A stretch of 64,000 nucleotides of DNA from Nioella nitratireducens (GCF_001879715.1 NZ_MNBW01000012.1:1-64000), one strand, 5' to 3'. Counted from the first letter of the stretch, positions 49,143 to 58,546 are shown. Numbers and translations are program-made. The notes: a model not told the origin generated them from the letters alone.

Positions 49143-49757
49143 CTATGCCACCTGAAGATCGCGCAACCCGTCGATCACGAATTGAACCGATAGCGCGGCA
49201 AGCAACATCCCCAAGATGCGCGTCACAACGTTGATCCCCACCGGGCCAAGCAGTTTTTCCAGCGGGCCGGCCAACAGGAACAGGGCGACGACGCAAAGGA
49301 TCACGGCAAACATCACCCCGTGGACAAGGGCAATGCCTGCTCCGCTGTCGGCGGAGCCGGTCAGCAGGATCATGGTTGCCATCGCGCCGGGCCCCGCGAT
49401 CAGCGGCATCGCCAGCGGAAAGACCGAAGGGTCTTCGGCATGGGGCGCATCAGCCTGTCCCTCGCGCCGCTGTTTGCGGCGCTCGAACAGCATGTCCAGC
49501 GCCGTCAGGAACAGCAGGATGCCGCCGGCAATGCGGAAGGCGGCCAGCGAGATACCGAGGAAGGACAGCACCGCCTCGCCCGCGAGGCCAAAAACCGTCA
49601 GCAAGACCACCGCCACCAGACAGGCCCGGATTGCGATGGCGCGCCGGGCGGCGTTCGACGCCCCCGTGGTCAACGCAATGAAAATAGGCGTCAGGCCGAT
49701 CGGGTCGATCACCACGAAAAGCGCCACGAAGGCGGTGATGGCATCGCTCGGGATCAT
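49143..49757 (-). CDS. MarC-family integral membrane protein
   Basis: A 204-residue protein with about six transmembrane helices and the family's N-terminal pattern FVALFVVIDPIGLTPIFIALT. The middle loop is charged (RRKQRREGQADAPHAED). PLIAGPGAMATMILL is the second conserved block. The transported substrate, if any, is unknown. The start overlaps the ABC-F stop by 4 bp. Confidence 0.9.
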   Translation of the reverse strand: MIPSDAITAFVALFVVIDPIGLTPIFIALTTGASNAARRAIAIRACLVAVVLLTVFGLAGEAVLSFLGISLAAFRIAGGILLFLTALDMLFERRKQRREGQADAPHAEDPSVFPLAMPLIAGPGAMATMILLTGSADSGAGIALVHGVMFAVILCVVALFLLAGPLEKLLGPVGINVVTRILGMLLAALSVQFVIDGLRDLQVA

Positions 49758-51607
49758 GTCGCCTCGGCATCCTCCAGCCGTTCAAGCGCCGCCATCCAAA
49801 GGGCCTCGGCGCGGGCCAGTCCATCCTCGACTTCGGCGAATTTCTTTTGCCAATGCGCGAGATTGCTGGCCTGAGCATCGAAGTAGAGCACCGGGTCCGC
49901 AAGCTTGGTCGACAATTTTTCGCGCATCTCGTTGATTTTCTCGACCCGTGCCTCGCATTTTCGCACCTCGGCCCGCAGGTCGAGGATTTCGTCGCGGGGT
50001 GGACGCTTGGGTTTCGGTTTGGGCGCGGCAGGCTTCGGCTTGGCCGGGGCCGTGTCGCCCGACAGCAGCAACCGGCGATAGGCGGCAAGGTCGTCGTCAA
50101 AGGGGTGCACGCCGCCACCCTTGACCAGCCACAGGCGATCGGCCGTCATTTCCAACAGATGCATGTCATGGCTGACAAGGATCACGGCCCCCGAATAGGC
50201 GGTCAACGCCTCGACCAGCGCTTCGCGGCTTTCGATGTCGAGGTGGTTGGTCGGCTCATCGAGGATCAGCATATGCGGCGCGTCCAGCGTTGCCAGCAGC
50301 AGCGACAGGCGTGCCTTTTGCCCGCCCGAAAGCTTGCCCACCACGGTTTCCGCCTGATCGGCGCCAAGACCGAACCCCGCCAGCCGCGCGCGCAGCTTGG
50401 CCGGGGCTTCCTCGGGGCGCATTCGCCGCAGGTGTTGCAGGGGCGTTTCGTCGATATGCAACTCATCCACCTGGTGCTGCGCGAAATAGCCCACCCGCAG
50501 CTTGGAGGATTTGGTGAGTCGCCCGTCCATCGTGGGCAGTTTGCCGGCCAACAGCTTGGACAGCGTCGATTTGCCCTCGCCATTGCGGCCAAGCAGGGCG
50601 ATCCGGTCGTCTTGGTCGATGCGCAGGGTCAGGCGTTGCAGCACGGCCTTGCCGTCATAACCGACGCTGGCCCCGTCAAGCTGCACGATCGGCGGCGAGA
50701 GTTGCTCTGGCTCGGGAAACGAGAACGCGCGGAAGCCACGTTCCGACGGGGCCGTGATCGGCTGCATCTTTTCCAGCATCTTCAACCGCGACTGCGCCTG
50801 TTTGGCCTTGGTGGCCTTGGCTCGAAACCGGTCGACGAAACTTTGCAGATGGGCGCGGCGGGCGTCTTGCTTTTTCGATTCGGCCTGTGCCACCGCGATG
50901 CGGGCGGCGCGGGTTCGGGCAAAGGTGTCGTAGCCGCCTTGATAGAGCGTCAGCTTGCGGTCTTCGAGATGCAGGATATGGCCCACGGCCCGGTTCAGCA
51001 GACCGCGGTCGTGGCTGATCACCAGCACCGAATGCGGGTATTTCGCCAGGTAGCTTTCCAGCCAAAGTGCGCCTTCAAGGTCGAGATAGTTGGTCGGTTC
51101 GTCCAGCAAAAGCAGGTCGGGCGCCGCGAAAAGCACCGCCGCCAAGGCCACCCGCATCCGCCAGCCGCCCGAAAAGGCCGAACAGGGCATAAGCTGTTCC
51201 TCGGCCGTAAAGCTAAGGCCGCGCAGGATGGTTGCCGCGCGGGCCTCGGCCGACCATGCGTCGATATCGGCCAGCCGGGTCTGTATTTCCGCGATGCGCG
51301 CCGGATCGTCGGTTGCTTCCGCCATCAGGGCCGCGCGCTCGGTATCGGCGGCCAGCACCGTGTCGATCAGCGATGTCTCGGAGGATGGCACTTCCTGTGC
51401 CACGCCGCCGATGCGGGCGCGGGTTGGCAGGGTGATTGCCCCGGTGTCCAGCGTCAACTCGCCCCGGATAAGGCGAAAGAGGGTGGTCTTGCCGGTGCCG
51501 TTGCGGCCGACAATGCCCACCTTGTGGCCATCGGGAATGGTGGCGGACGCGCCCTCGAGCAGGGGGCGACCGGCGATGGAGAATGAGATATCTTCGATCC
51601 TGAGCAT
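49754..51607 (-). CDS. ABC-F family ATPase (Uup/YheS-like)
   Basis: A 617-residue soluble protein with two ABC domains and no membrane part. Walker A motifs are GRNGTGKTT (about 35) and GRNGEGKST (about 338). The Walker B/D-loops are LLDEPTNYLDLEG and LDEPTNHLDIES. A basic linker (about 235-290) with KKQDARRAHLQSFVDRFR corresponds to the P-site tRNA interaction motif. A C-terminal Pro/Lys-rich coiled-coil extension follows (about 530-617). ABC-F proteins bind the ribosomal E site or act in DNA handling (Uup). ATG 51607 starts at the conserved MLRIEDISFSI. Confidence 0.92.
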   Translation of the reverse strand: MLRIEDISFSIAGRPLLEGASATIPDGHKVGIVGRNGTGKTTLFRLIRGELTLDTGAITLPTRARIGGVAQEVPSSETSLIDTVLAADTERAALMAEATDDPARIAEIQTRLADIDAWSAEARAATILRGLSFTAEEQLMPCSAFSGGWRMRVALAAVLFAAPDLLLLDEPTNYLDLEGALWLESYLAKYPHSVLVISHDRGLLNRAVGHILHLEDRKLTLYQGGYDTFARTRAARIAVAQAESKKQDARRAHLQSFVDRFRAKATKAKQAQSRLKMLEKMQPITAPSERGFRAFSFPEPEQLSPPIVQLDGASVGYDGKAVLQRLTLRIDQDDRIALLGRNGEGKSTLSKLLAGKLPTMDGRLTKSSKLRVGYFAQHQVDELHIDETPLQHLRRMRPEEAPAKLRARLAGFGLGADQAETVVGKLSGGQKARLSLLLATLDAPHMLILDEPTNHLDIESREALVEALTAYSGAVILVSHDMHLLEMTADRLWLVKGGGVHPFDDDLAAYRRLLLSGDTAPAKPKPAAPKPKPKRPPRDEILDLRAEVRKCEARVEKINEMREKLSTKLADPVLYFDAQASNLAHWQKKFAEVEDGLARAEALWMAALERLEDAEAT

Positions 51608-51716
51608 GGGGCGGGGTGTGACCCGCGCGGGCAGGACTGTCAATTGGCGGCTTTTCAAGCCGATCCCCCCATGCTAGGGGCCGCGCCAACGCTAACACCT
51701 TGCAGGAGTGACCTTC

Positions 51717-52139
51717 ATGGCGCTGGAACGCACCTTTTCGATCATCAAACCCGATGCCACCAAGCGCAACCTGACCGGCGCAATCGTGGCCAAGCTGGAA
51801 GCCGCCGGCCTGCGCGTCGTCGCCTCCAAGCGCATCCACCTGAGCAAAGCCCAGGCTGGCGTGTTCTACGAAGTCCACAAGGAACGCCCGTTTTACGACG
51901 AACTGTGCGAATTCATGTCGTCTGAGCCGATCGTCGTTCAGGTTCTGGAAGGCGAGAACGCCATTGCCAAGAACCGCGAAGTGATGGGCGCCACCAACCC
52001 GGCGGATGCTGCAGAAGGCACGATCCGCAAGGAATACGCCCTGTCGATCGGTGAAAACTCGGTCCATGGCTCCGACGGCGCGGACACCGCCGCTGTCGAG
52101 ATCGCCTATTTCTTCTCGGGTCTTGAACTGGTCGGCTGA
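51717..52139 (+). CDS. ndk: Nucleoside diphosphate kinase
   Basis: A 140-residue Ndk balancing NTP pools. The catalytic His117 is in [23 protein letters not shown] begins the fold. ATG 51717 has AGGAG at 51704-51708 with an 8-base spacing, better than ATG 51708, which would overlap the ribosome-binding site. Confidence 0.97.
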   Translation: MALERTFSIIKPDATKRNLTGAIVAKLEAAGLRVVASKRIHLSKAQAGVFYEVHKERPFYDELCEFMSSEPIVVQVLEGENAIAKNREVMGATNPADAAEGTIRKEYALSIGENSVHGSDGADTAAVEIAYFFSGLELVG

Positions 52140-52163
52140 TCGCCGTGCCATGAACAACTGATC

Positions 52164-52191
52164 GGGCCGCGCCTTCGGGGGCGGCCCTTTT
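52164..52191 (+). terminator. Terminator of ndk
   Basis: GGGCCGC...GCGGCCC stem (52164-52187) closed over a CTTCG-containing loop and followed by TTTT. It lies 25 bp after the ndk stop. Confidence 0.8.
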
Positions 52192-52208
52192 CGTTGGTGG
52201 GGCGGGGG

Positions 52209-52538
52209 TCACTGGCGGGCGATGACGCCGATCTCGTTCAGGGCTTTTTCCAGTTCCGAGAGGCGGACGTCAAACGCCTTTGCGCAAATCGCGTCGAACC
52301 GTGCGCGCAGGGCTGTCTTCTCCGGTCCCCGGCAATCGTTCCAGGGGCGGCCCTGCAATCCCATGTGCAAGACATAGTAGCCGATGAAATGCGGGCGCGC
52401 GCCCGTCTTCAGCATTGCGGCGTAGGCAGCATCGGGGCCACGGGCGCGCAACTCTTCGGCGCTGGTGATCCCGGCCCGCGACAGGGCCTCGGCCATGGCG
52501 GGGCCGATATTGCGGATCTCGGTCAGGGGCGTGGGCAT
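52209..52538 (-). CDS. TfoX/Sxy C-terminal domain protein
   Basis: A 109-residue helix-hairpin-helix protein corresponding to the C-terminal domain of TfoX/Sxy (LTEIRNIGPAMAEALSRAGI, then GARPHFIGYYVLHMGLQGRPWND). The N-terminal TfoX domain is missing, as in many stand-alone homologues. A role in competence regulation cannot be assumed. Confidence 0.85.
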   Translation of the reverse strand: MPTPLTEIRNIGPAMAEALSRAGITSAEELRARGPDAAYAAMLKTGARPHFIGYYVLHMGLQGRPWNDCRGPEKTALRARFDAICAKAFDVRLSELEKALNEIGVIARQ

Positions 52539-52575
52539 GGCGCGGGCTTTCGCAAGGGACAGCCCGGCGAGCCTA

Positions 52576-52683
52576 TCAGATGCTGGCCCAGTCCTTGAAG
52601 ATCACAGGCGGATCCTTTTTCGGGGTCGACTGCGGTTTCGGGGGTTTCGGCGCCTGCTTGGGCGTGGGTTTCGGTTGTGGCAT
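52576..52683 (-). CDS. Possible 35-residue Pro/Lys-rich peptide
   Basis: A short frame starting at ATG 52683 encodes MPQPKPTPKQAPKPPKPQ and then STPKKDPPVIFKDWASI. Alternating Pro and Lys suggest a disordered basic tail. The ribosome-binding site (AAAGAGA) is weak. Similar tiny proteins occur in this lineage as far as I recall, but I cannot confirm that this one is expressed. Confidence 0.35.
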   Translation of the reverse strand: MPQPKPTPKQAPKPPKPQSTPKKDPPVIFKDWASI

Positions 52684-53576
52684 GACGGTCTCTTTCTGCT
52701 CGATTTGGTCTTTGTGCCAATGGATAGCCTGCGCCGGGAATGCGGCGGTTTTCGGGGTCATGCCATGCCGGGAAGGCGATTGAATTGTGGCGAAAATGGG
52801 GCCGGGGACGGGGTGGTGACGGATATACATTTCGAACCTGGCCAGTTGGACAGGTCTCGAATTTCCAAGCGATTCCCTGGTCGAGGGGCGCGATTCGGGG
52901 GGATTGGTTCCAGCCCGTCATCAATGCCGGGAAAAAAGAGGTATTGAAAAAGTGTCAGGCCGGTCCTAATGCTGCCTCAATTCCGCCACGGTTAACAGAG
53001 CGTTTCGTGTGAGGGATCAATCCTTTGTTTTCATATCGAAGACAGTCATGAATCAGTGAAAATTCCCCTAGGGCATGGTGGCTCTGGCAAGATTGCAGAT
53101 TTACCTAGGTAAACAAGGTGAATTGGAAAAGGGAAACCAGTGTCAAAACGCACCAAGACGGCCGCCGTCGTTTTACAGGTAGAAACAATCGGCCCCAACT
53201 TTGGTCGGGTTTCGCCACATTCTTTTACACTTTGAGACAATTTCTGACCAACTCCCGCCATGTTTCAGACAATTTTCGCTTTGTTGGGGCCATCCGACAG
53301 GCTATCCCTTGGTCAGCCCAACTGGGGGGCGATGTCTGAAGGCCACGGGGGCGGCCGCACGAGACCAAGCCGATCTTCGGATCGACTGGTGGCATGTGAG
53401 CCGCGCTGAAAGTGCGGAAAATCAACAGCTTCGTCCTGTGGGGCGTGTGCTGGCCGCTGCCTTATGGCCGTCGCCCACCGTTTTGGTGGCCTGGTCCCTC
53501 GTGCGCCCGCCCTCGAGTTTCAAACATCGCAAATCGGTTGGATCTGTTTCGACAACGGTCCTGAAGGGGATGTGCG
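52684..53576. other. Gene-poor intergenic region upstream of the RTX/Hint gene
   Basis: About 0.9 kb with no convincing coding frame and lower GC than the neighbouring genes, notably 52960-53320. It contains the palindrome at 53100-53113 and CCCCTAGGG near 53076. No tRNA or known RNA fold was recognised. It probably carries the promoter and control sites of the 43-residue ORF and the RTX/Hint gene. Confidence 0.6.
53100..53113. promoter_or_regulatory. 14-bp perfect palindrome TTTACCTAGGTAAA
   Basis: A perfect dyad in the AT-richer part of the gap, about 460 bp upstream of the small ORF. It is an operator candidate with no assigned regulator. Confidence 0.4.
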
Positions 53577-53708
53577 ATGATTTTATTGTTTGCCGCCTAC
53601 GGTTTGGTTCTCGCCAGTATCGCGCTGTGCCCGCCACCCCCCGTTGTCACCGACAAAGCAATTATCCGCCAGGACGGTGCCGGACGCGCCGCCTCCTGCA
53701 ACTCTTAA
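53577..53708 (+). CDS. Small 43-residue ORF, secreted or leader-like
   Basis: ATG 53577 is preceded by AAGGGGA with a 6-base gap, and the frame ends 12 bp before the RTX/Hint start. The peptide begins with a hydrophobic stretch (MILLFAAYGLVLASIALCP) followed by PPPVVTDKAIIRQDG and a Cys near the C-terminus. The hydrophobic start plus Cys18 looks like a short signal or lipoprotein-like sequence, but no clear lipobox is present. The position suggests co-expression with the RTX protein. I do not recognise a family. Confidence 0.45.
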   Translation: MILLFAAYGLVLASIALCPPPPVVTDKAIIRQDGAGRAASCNS

Positions 53709-53720
53709 AGGAGACGACAA

Positions 53721-55418
53721 ATGTCTGGAAATAATGAGCAGGGCAGCGTCGACGGCGTGGTCGATGGCACCCCCGGAAACGACGAAATCAATCTGGCCTA
53801 CACCGGTGATCCCGAAGGCGATCGCATTGACAACAACGACGCCATTCTGGACGGCCATGCCCCCAACGACGATGTGGTTCTGGCCGGGGCCGGTGACGAT
53901 ACCGTCCATGCCGGTGTTGGCGACGACACCCTTTGGGGCAATGACGGCAACGACTATCTCGATGGCGAGAGCGGTGACGACCTTGTCAAAGGCGAAGGCG
54001 GCAACGATACGCTCGTCGGCGGCGATGGCGACGACACCCTGATCGGCGGCGACGGCAAGGAAAGCGTCGATGGCGGGGATGGCAACGACTATATCGACAC
54101 CCGGTTCGACGGCAATCTGCCGCTGCCTGACCGCGGCTATCCGGGCCTGTTTCCGGGGGATGGCGATCCCCTCGACGGGATGGATACCGTCGATGGCGGG
54201 GCTGGCGACGATACGATCCTGACCGGCGACGATGCCGATGTCATCACCGGCGGTTCTGGCGATGACATGATCAACGCGGGCTTTGACGACGACACGGTGT
54301 CGGGCGACGAAGGCAACGACAAGATCGTTGCTGGCGAAGGCTCTGACAGTGTGGACGGCGGCGATGGTGACGACACCATCTACGGCGGTCTTGGGCCGGG
54401 CTTCCCCGACGAGCTGAACATCACCGACGATGGCTCGGACGGCAACCCGATCGGTCCCGACGCAGTTGTCGATAACGGCATGGACACGCTTAACGGTGGC
54501 GCTGGAAATGACCTGATCTATGGCGAAGACGACGACGACCTGATCTACGGTGGCTCTGGCAACGATACGATCGACGGCGGCATCGACGAAGACGAGATCC
54601 ACGGCGGCGACGACCGTGACGTGATCCTCGGTGGCAATGTCGGCGATTTCGTCGATGGCGGCGGTGGCGGTGACGACTATGACACGCTGGACCTGACCGG
54701 GTCCGGACCGCTGCGTGTCGAGCTGGACTCCGGCAACCCGGAAAACGGCACGGTCACCTTCTACGATGGTGGCGGCTTCGACCCGTCCAACATCACCGGC
54801 ACCATGCGTTTCGAGGAAATCGAGAACGTCGTGCCCTGCTTCACCCCCGGTGCCCGCATCGCAACCCCGCGCGGCGAAGTGCTGGTGGAAAGCCTGAAGC
54901 CCGGCGACAAGGTTCTGACCCGTGACAACGGCATCCAGGAGATCCGCTGGATCGGCTCGCGGACGCTCAACCATGCCGAGCTGCGCCGCGCGCCCAATCT
55001 GCGGCCCGTGCTGATCAAGGCCGGGGCCCTCGGCGATGGTCTGCCCGAACGGGACATGCTGGTCAGCCCACAGCACCGGATGCTGGTCGCCAACGAACGC
55101 ACCTCGCTCTACTTCGAGGAAAGCGAAGTGCTGGTGGCTGCAAAGCACCTGATCGACCACCAGTCGGTCACCTACATGGACACGCTGCGCACGACCTACA
55201 TTCACTTCATGTTCGACCGCCACGAGGTGGTTCTGGCAGACGGTGCCTGGACCGAAAGTTTCCAGCCCGGCGACCAGACCCTTGGCGGCATGGGGCAGGA
55301 TCAACGCGACGAGATCTATGCGCTCTTCCCCGAGCTTCAGCAGCAGGACGGCACCGACAGCTATGCCGCCGCCCGCAAGGTGCTGAAAGGCCACGAGGCG
55401 CGCCTGATCATCCGCTAA
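53721..55418 (+). CDS. RTX calcium-binding repeat protein with C-terminal Hint domain
   Basis: A 565-residue acidic protein. Residues about 50-330 carry many GGxGxDxxx nonapeptides (GGDGDDTLIGGDG, GGAGNDLIYGEDD) that fold into calcium beta-rolls. Residues about 371-530 form a Hint (Hedgehog/intein) domain beginning at Cys373 in VPCFTPGARIATPRGEV, with SPQHRMLV as the conserved His block. There is no N-terminal signal peptide, so type I secretion is expected, although no T1SS genes lie nearby. Hint domains can self-cleave at the Cys, so the repeat part may be released or covalently attached. AGGAGA gives the ribosome-binding site. Confidence 0.92.
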   Translation: MSGNNEQGSVDGVVDGTPGNDEINLAYTGDPEGDRIDNNDAILDGHAPNDDVVLAGAGDDTVHAGVGDDTLWGNDGNDYLDGESGDDLVKGEGGNDTLVGGDGDDTLIGGDGKESVDGGDGNDYIDTRFDGNLPLPDRGYPGLFPGDGDPLDGMDTVDGGAGDDTILTGDDADVITGGSGDDMINAGFDDDTVSGDEGNDKIVAGEGSDSVDGGDGDDTIYGGLGPGFPDELNITDDGSDGNPIGPDAVVDNGMDTLNGGAGNDLIYGEDDDDLIYGGSGNDTIDGGIDEDEIHGGDDRDVILGGNVGDFVDGGGGGDDYDTLDLTGSGPLRVELDSGNPENGTVTFYDGGGFDPSNITGTMRFEEIENVVPCFTPGARIATPRGEVLVESLKPGDKVLTRDNGIQEIRWIGSRTLNHAELRRAPNLRPVLIKAGALGDGLPERDMLVSPQHRMLVANERTSLYFEESEVLVAAKHLIDHQSVTYMDTLRTTYIHFMFDRHEVVLADGAWTESFQPGDQTLGGMGQDQRDEIYALFPELQQQDGTDSYAAARKVLKGHEARLIIR

Positions 55419-55440
55419 TCGGAATGCAGCAGGGATACGG

Positions 55441-55467
55441 GGGGAGAGGGGGCTATAACCTCTCCCC
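55441..55467 (+). terminator. First hairpin after the RTX/Hint gene
   Basis: GGGGAGAGG (55441-55449) pairs perfectly with CCTCTCCCC (55459-55467) over a 9-nt loop. It has no T-run and works in tandem with the hairpin at 55481. Confidence 0.6.
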
Positions 55468-55480
55468 GGACCCGACTACA

Positions 55481-55511
55481 GGGGCGGTGCTTATGCGCCG
55501 CCCCACTTTTT
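55481..55511 (+). terminator. Strong terminator after the RTX/Hint gene
   Basis: GGGGCGGTGC (55481-55490) pairs with GCGCCGCCCC (55495-55504) over the loop TTAT, followed by ACTTTTT. This is a canonical intrinsic terminator. Confidence 0.88.
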
Positions 55512-55515
55512 CGTA

Positions 55516-56097
55516 TCAAAGGCTGTTGCGCCACGCGGCCCAATCTTCGGGCGTGTCGAGGTCGATCACCGCATGATCGCCCGGCAATGGCACCAGATGC
55601 ACCCGGCCAGCATGGTTTTTCAACACTCCACGCGCGCCCTTGTCGCCACGGATCTTGCCAAGCTCTGCCAGCAGGTCGGCGGGAAACAGCACTGGATTGC
55701 CGGCTGTGCCATCTTGCCCTGCAGCCCGCAGAATGGCATTCGGCGCTTGCCGGGACAGGGCAATCAGAAGGTGCAGATCATGGGCCGTCACCTCGGGCAT
55801 GTCGGCCAATACGATCAAAACCGGTCCCGTCAGCCCCGCGACTCCGGCGGCGAGAGAGTCGCTCATCGTGCCGCCCGGTGCTGTCTCGACGATTTCGGCC
55901 TCGATCCCGTCCAGCACCGCCCGCCGCGCCGAATGCCCCTGGGGCAAGACCACGCGCAACGGCCCCGCCTTGGCCGCGCGCCGGGCCATCAGGCGCAGCA
56001 ACGGCTCATCGGACACGGTTTCCAGCAGCTTGTCCGCCCCCCGCATCCGGGAAGAGGCACCCGCCGCCAACAGCACAAGGGTCACGTCCTGATCCAT
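55516..56097 (-). CDS. MobA-like nucleotidyltransferase (molybdenum cofactor cytidylyl-/guanylyltransferase family)
   Basis: A 193-residue NTP transferase. The nucleotide-binding start is LVLLAAGASSRMRGADKLLE (about 6-25), with LIVLADMPEV as the metal-binding motif and GNPVLFPADLL near the C-terminus. It resembles MocA/MobA enzymes of molybdopterin maturation; cytosine versus guanine specificity cannot be fixed by eye. ATG 56097 is used; an upstream frame to 56208 overlaps the flavoprotein gene. It follows that gene by 37 bp in the same direction. Confidence 0.82.
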   Translation of the reverse strand: MDQDVTLVLLAAGASSRMRGADKLLETVSDEPLLRLMARRAAKAGPLRVVLPQGHSARRAVLDGIEAEIVETAPGGTMSDSLAAGVAGLTGPVLIVLADMPEVTAHDLHLLIALSRQAPNAILRAAGQDGTAGNPVLFPADLLAELGKIRGDKGARGVLKNHAGRVHLVPLPGDHAVIDLDTPEDWAAWRNSL

Positions 56098-56134
56098 GGG
56101 CAGAGCTTTCGCTGCCCGGCGCGGTCGCGTCAAG

Positions 56135-58546
56135 TCAGCCCCGCATCCGTGCACCGTCGGCGTCGAACAGCGGGTCGCTGACCAGCCGCGCAGGCCGCAT
56201 CTCGCCAAGGATCTCGATGTCCACTTTCAGCCCTTCGACGGCGCGCTCGGTCGGGACGAAGCCGAAGGCCACGGATTTCCCGGCATAATGCGAATACCCG
56301 CCCGATGTGCAAAAGCCCTGCACGGCGCCATCCAGCCAGATCGGCTCATAGGCGATCACGTCGGCATCCTTGGCCTCGACGATAAAGGAGCACAGTTTTC
56401 GCGCCGCACCCGCGGCCCGCTCCGCCTCGGCCGCCGCCTTGCCGATAAAATCGCCCTTCGACCAGCGAATGAACCGATCCATCCCGGTTTCGCAGGGCGT
56501 ATAATCCGGCGAGAATTCCCGCATCCAAGAGCCAAAGAACTTGTCCAACCGCAAGCTCATCATCGCCCGCATCCCAAAGGGCTTCAGGCCGAATTCCTGT
56601 CCGGCGGCCCACAGCACATGCCACAGCGCGCGTTGATCCATCGCATCGACATAGATTTCATAGCCAAGGTCGCCGGTATAGCTGACCCGTTGCACGATGG
56701 CCTCGCACATCCCGATGGGCAGGCGCTGCACATCCATGAACCGGAACGCGCCTGGCCCCACATCGGCCCGCGTCACGCTGGCCAGCAGATCCCGCGCGCA
56801 TGGCCCCGCGATCTGGAACCCGGTCTGGCGGTCCGAGATGTTTTCGACCTGCACATCGCCCGAAAGCTGCCCCTCGAACCAGCGCATATGGAAATCCTGC
56901 GCCCCATAGCTGGCGGTGACGCGGAATTCCGTTTCGGTCAGGCACGCCACGGTGAAATCCCCGATCAACCGCCCCGAGGGTGCCAGCATCGGCGTCAGGC
57001 TCATCCGCCCCGGTTTCGGTATGCGGCCCGACATGATCCGATCAAGCCACCCCCGCGCGCCGGGGCCAGAGACACGGTACTTGCCGAAATTCTGCACCTC
57101 GTTGATGCCCACGCCCTCGCGTACGGCGCGCACCTCGCGCGCGGTGGCGTCAAAGGCGTTTGACCGGCGGAACGAGGGCGTCTCATATCGCGGTTCATCG
57201 CCTCGGGCGAAATAATTCGGCACCTCCAGCCCGTATTGCTGCCCCCAGACCGCGCCCATCTGGTCGAAAATGTCGTACATCGGCGTCGTGCGGAAGGGCC
57301 TTGCGGCGGGCAGCTCCTCGTTCGGGTAGGTCACGGAAAAGCGGTTCTGGTAGTTTTCCACCACCTTGGGCAGCGTGTAACCGGGTGTGATCCAACGGCC
57401 AAAGCGCGCCACGTCCATGGCAAAGACATCACGCTCCGGCTCGCCCTCGACCATCCATTGCGCCAGCGTCAGACCGACGCCACCGCCTTGGCTGAACCCC
57501 GCCATGACGCCACAGGCCGACCAGTAATTGCGCAAGCCCGGAACCGGCCCCACCAGCGGGTTGCCGTCGGGGGCAAAGGTGAACGGCCCGTGAATGACCG
57601 TCTTGACGCCTGCGCGTTCAAGGATCGGATAGCGGCGCCAGGCAAAGGCGATACTGTCCTCGATCTTGTCATAGTCATCGGGCAGCAGTTCATGGCCGAA
57701 GCCCCACGGCGTGCCGTCCACGGCCCAGGGCCGGCAGGGTTGTTCGTAGAAGCCGATACAAAGCCCGCGCCCCTCTTGCCGCAAGTAACTTTCGCCGCCG
57801 GGGTCCATCACATGCGGATGCTCGACCTCGCGCTCATAGATCTCCGGCAGGTCGTCCGTCACCAGATACTGGTGTTCCATCGGATGCAGCGGCAGATAAC
57901 AGCCCGCCATCGCGCCGACCTCGCGCGCCCAAAGACCACCTGCGTTGACCAGATGTTCCGCGTGGATCGTGCCCTTTTCGGTCACCACGTCCCACGTTCC
58001 GTCAAGGCGCTGATTGGTCTCGCGCACCATGCAATGGGTTTCGATCGTCGCGCCCCCCATGCGCGCGGCCTTGGCATAGGCGTGCGTGGTGCCGGACGGG
58101 TCCAGATGTCCGTCGAGCGGATCGTAAAGCCCGCCCAATACGCCCTCGACATTGGTGATCGGCGCAATGGCCTTGATCTCATCCGGGCCCAAAATCTCCG
58201 TCTCCAGCCCCATGAAGCGGTGCTTGGCGCGCTCGGCCTTCAGCATGTCGAAGCGTTCCGGCGTGTCGGCCAGGGTCACGCCGCCCACATGGTGCAACCC
58301 GCAGGACATGCCGGTCAGCTCTTCCAACTCTCTGTAAAGCCGGATCGTATAGCCCTGAAGGGCTGCCATGTTGGTGTCGCCATTCAGCGTATGGAACCCG
58401 CCCGCCGCGTGCCATGTCGAGCCGCTGGTCAATTCCGAGCGTTCCAGCAGCATCACATCCGACCAGCCAAGCTTGGTCAGGTGATAGAGCACCGAACACC
58501 CCACCACGCCGCCGCCGATCACGCATACCCGAGTGCTGGTTTTCAT
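56135..58546 (-). CDS. FAD-dependent dimethylglycine/sarcosine dehydrogenase-like protein
   Basis: An 803-residue two-part enzyme. The N-terminal FAD/NAD-binding oxidoreductase (about 1-380) has VIGGGVVGCSVLYHL and the SGSTWHAAGG block whose His carries the covalent flavin in dimethylglycine dehydrogenase. An FAO_M linker and a GcvT-like folate domain follow (about 430-800; GIQ-type folate region GVGINEVQNFGKY, YEIYVD). Such enzymes demethylate methylated glycines and pass C1 units to tetrahydrofolate; the exact substrate is not determined. ATG 58546 is preferred over a frame opening at 58621. Confidence 0.88.
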   Translation of the reverse strand: MKTSTRVCVIGGGVVGCSVLYHLTKLGWSDVMLLERSELTSGSTWHAAGGFHTLNGDTNMAALQGYTIRLYRELEELTGMSCGLHHVGGVTLADTPERFDMLKAERAKHRFMGLETEILGPDEIKAIAPITNVEGVLGGLYDPLDGHLDPSGTTHAYAKAARMGGATIETHCMVRETNQRLDGTWDVVTEKGTIHAEHLVNAGGLWAREVGAMAGCYLPLHPMEHQYLVTDDLPEIYEREVEHPHVMDPGGESYLRQEGRGLCIGFYEQPCRPWAVDGTPWGFGHELLPDDYDKIEDSIAFAWRRYPILERAGVKTVIHGPFTFAPDGNPLVGPVPGLRNYWSACGVMAGFSQGGGVGLTLAQWMVEGEPERDVFAMDVARFGRWITPGYTLPKVVENYQNRFSVTYPNEELPAARPFRTTPMYDIFDQMGAVWGQQYGLEVPNYFARGDEPRYETPSFRRSNAFDATAREVRAVREGVGINEVQNFGKYRVSGPGARGWLDRIMSGRIPKPGRMSLTPMLAPSGRLIGDFTVACLTETEFRVTASYGAQDFHMRWFEGQLSGDVQVENISDRQTGFQIAGPCARDLLASVTRADVGPGAFRFMDVQRLPIGMCEAIVQRVSYTGDLGYEIYVDAMDQRALWHVLWAAGQEFGLKPFGMRAMMSLRLDKFFGSWMREFSPDYTPCETGMDRFIRWSKGDFIGKAAAEAERAAGAARKLCSFIVEAKDADVIAYEPIWLDGAVQGFCTSGGYSHYAGKSVAFGFVPTERAVEGLKVDIEILGEMRPARLVSDPLFDADGARMRG

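Noticed and set aside
52684-53576. Several 60-70-codon open frames in the gap before the RTX gene
   Set aside because: They overlap each other on both strands, lack ribosome-binding sites and show no recognisable composition or motif.
53850-54700. Short GGCGGNGACGAC-type DNA repeats
   Set aside because: They encode the RTX nonapeptides of the calcium-binding protein and are not an independent repeat element.
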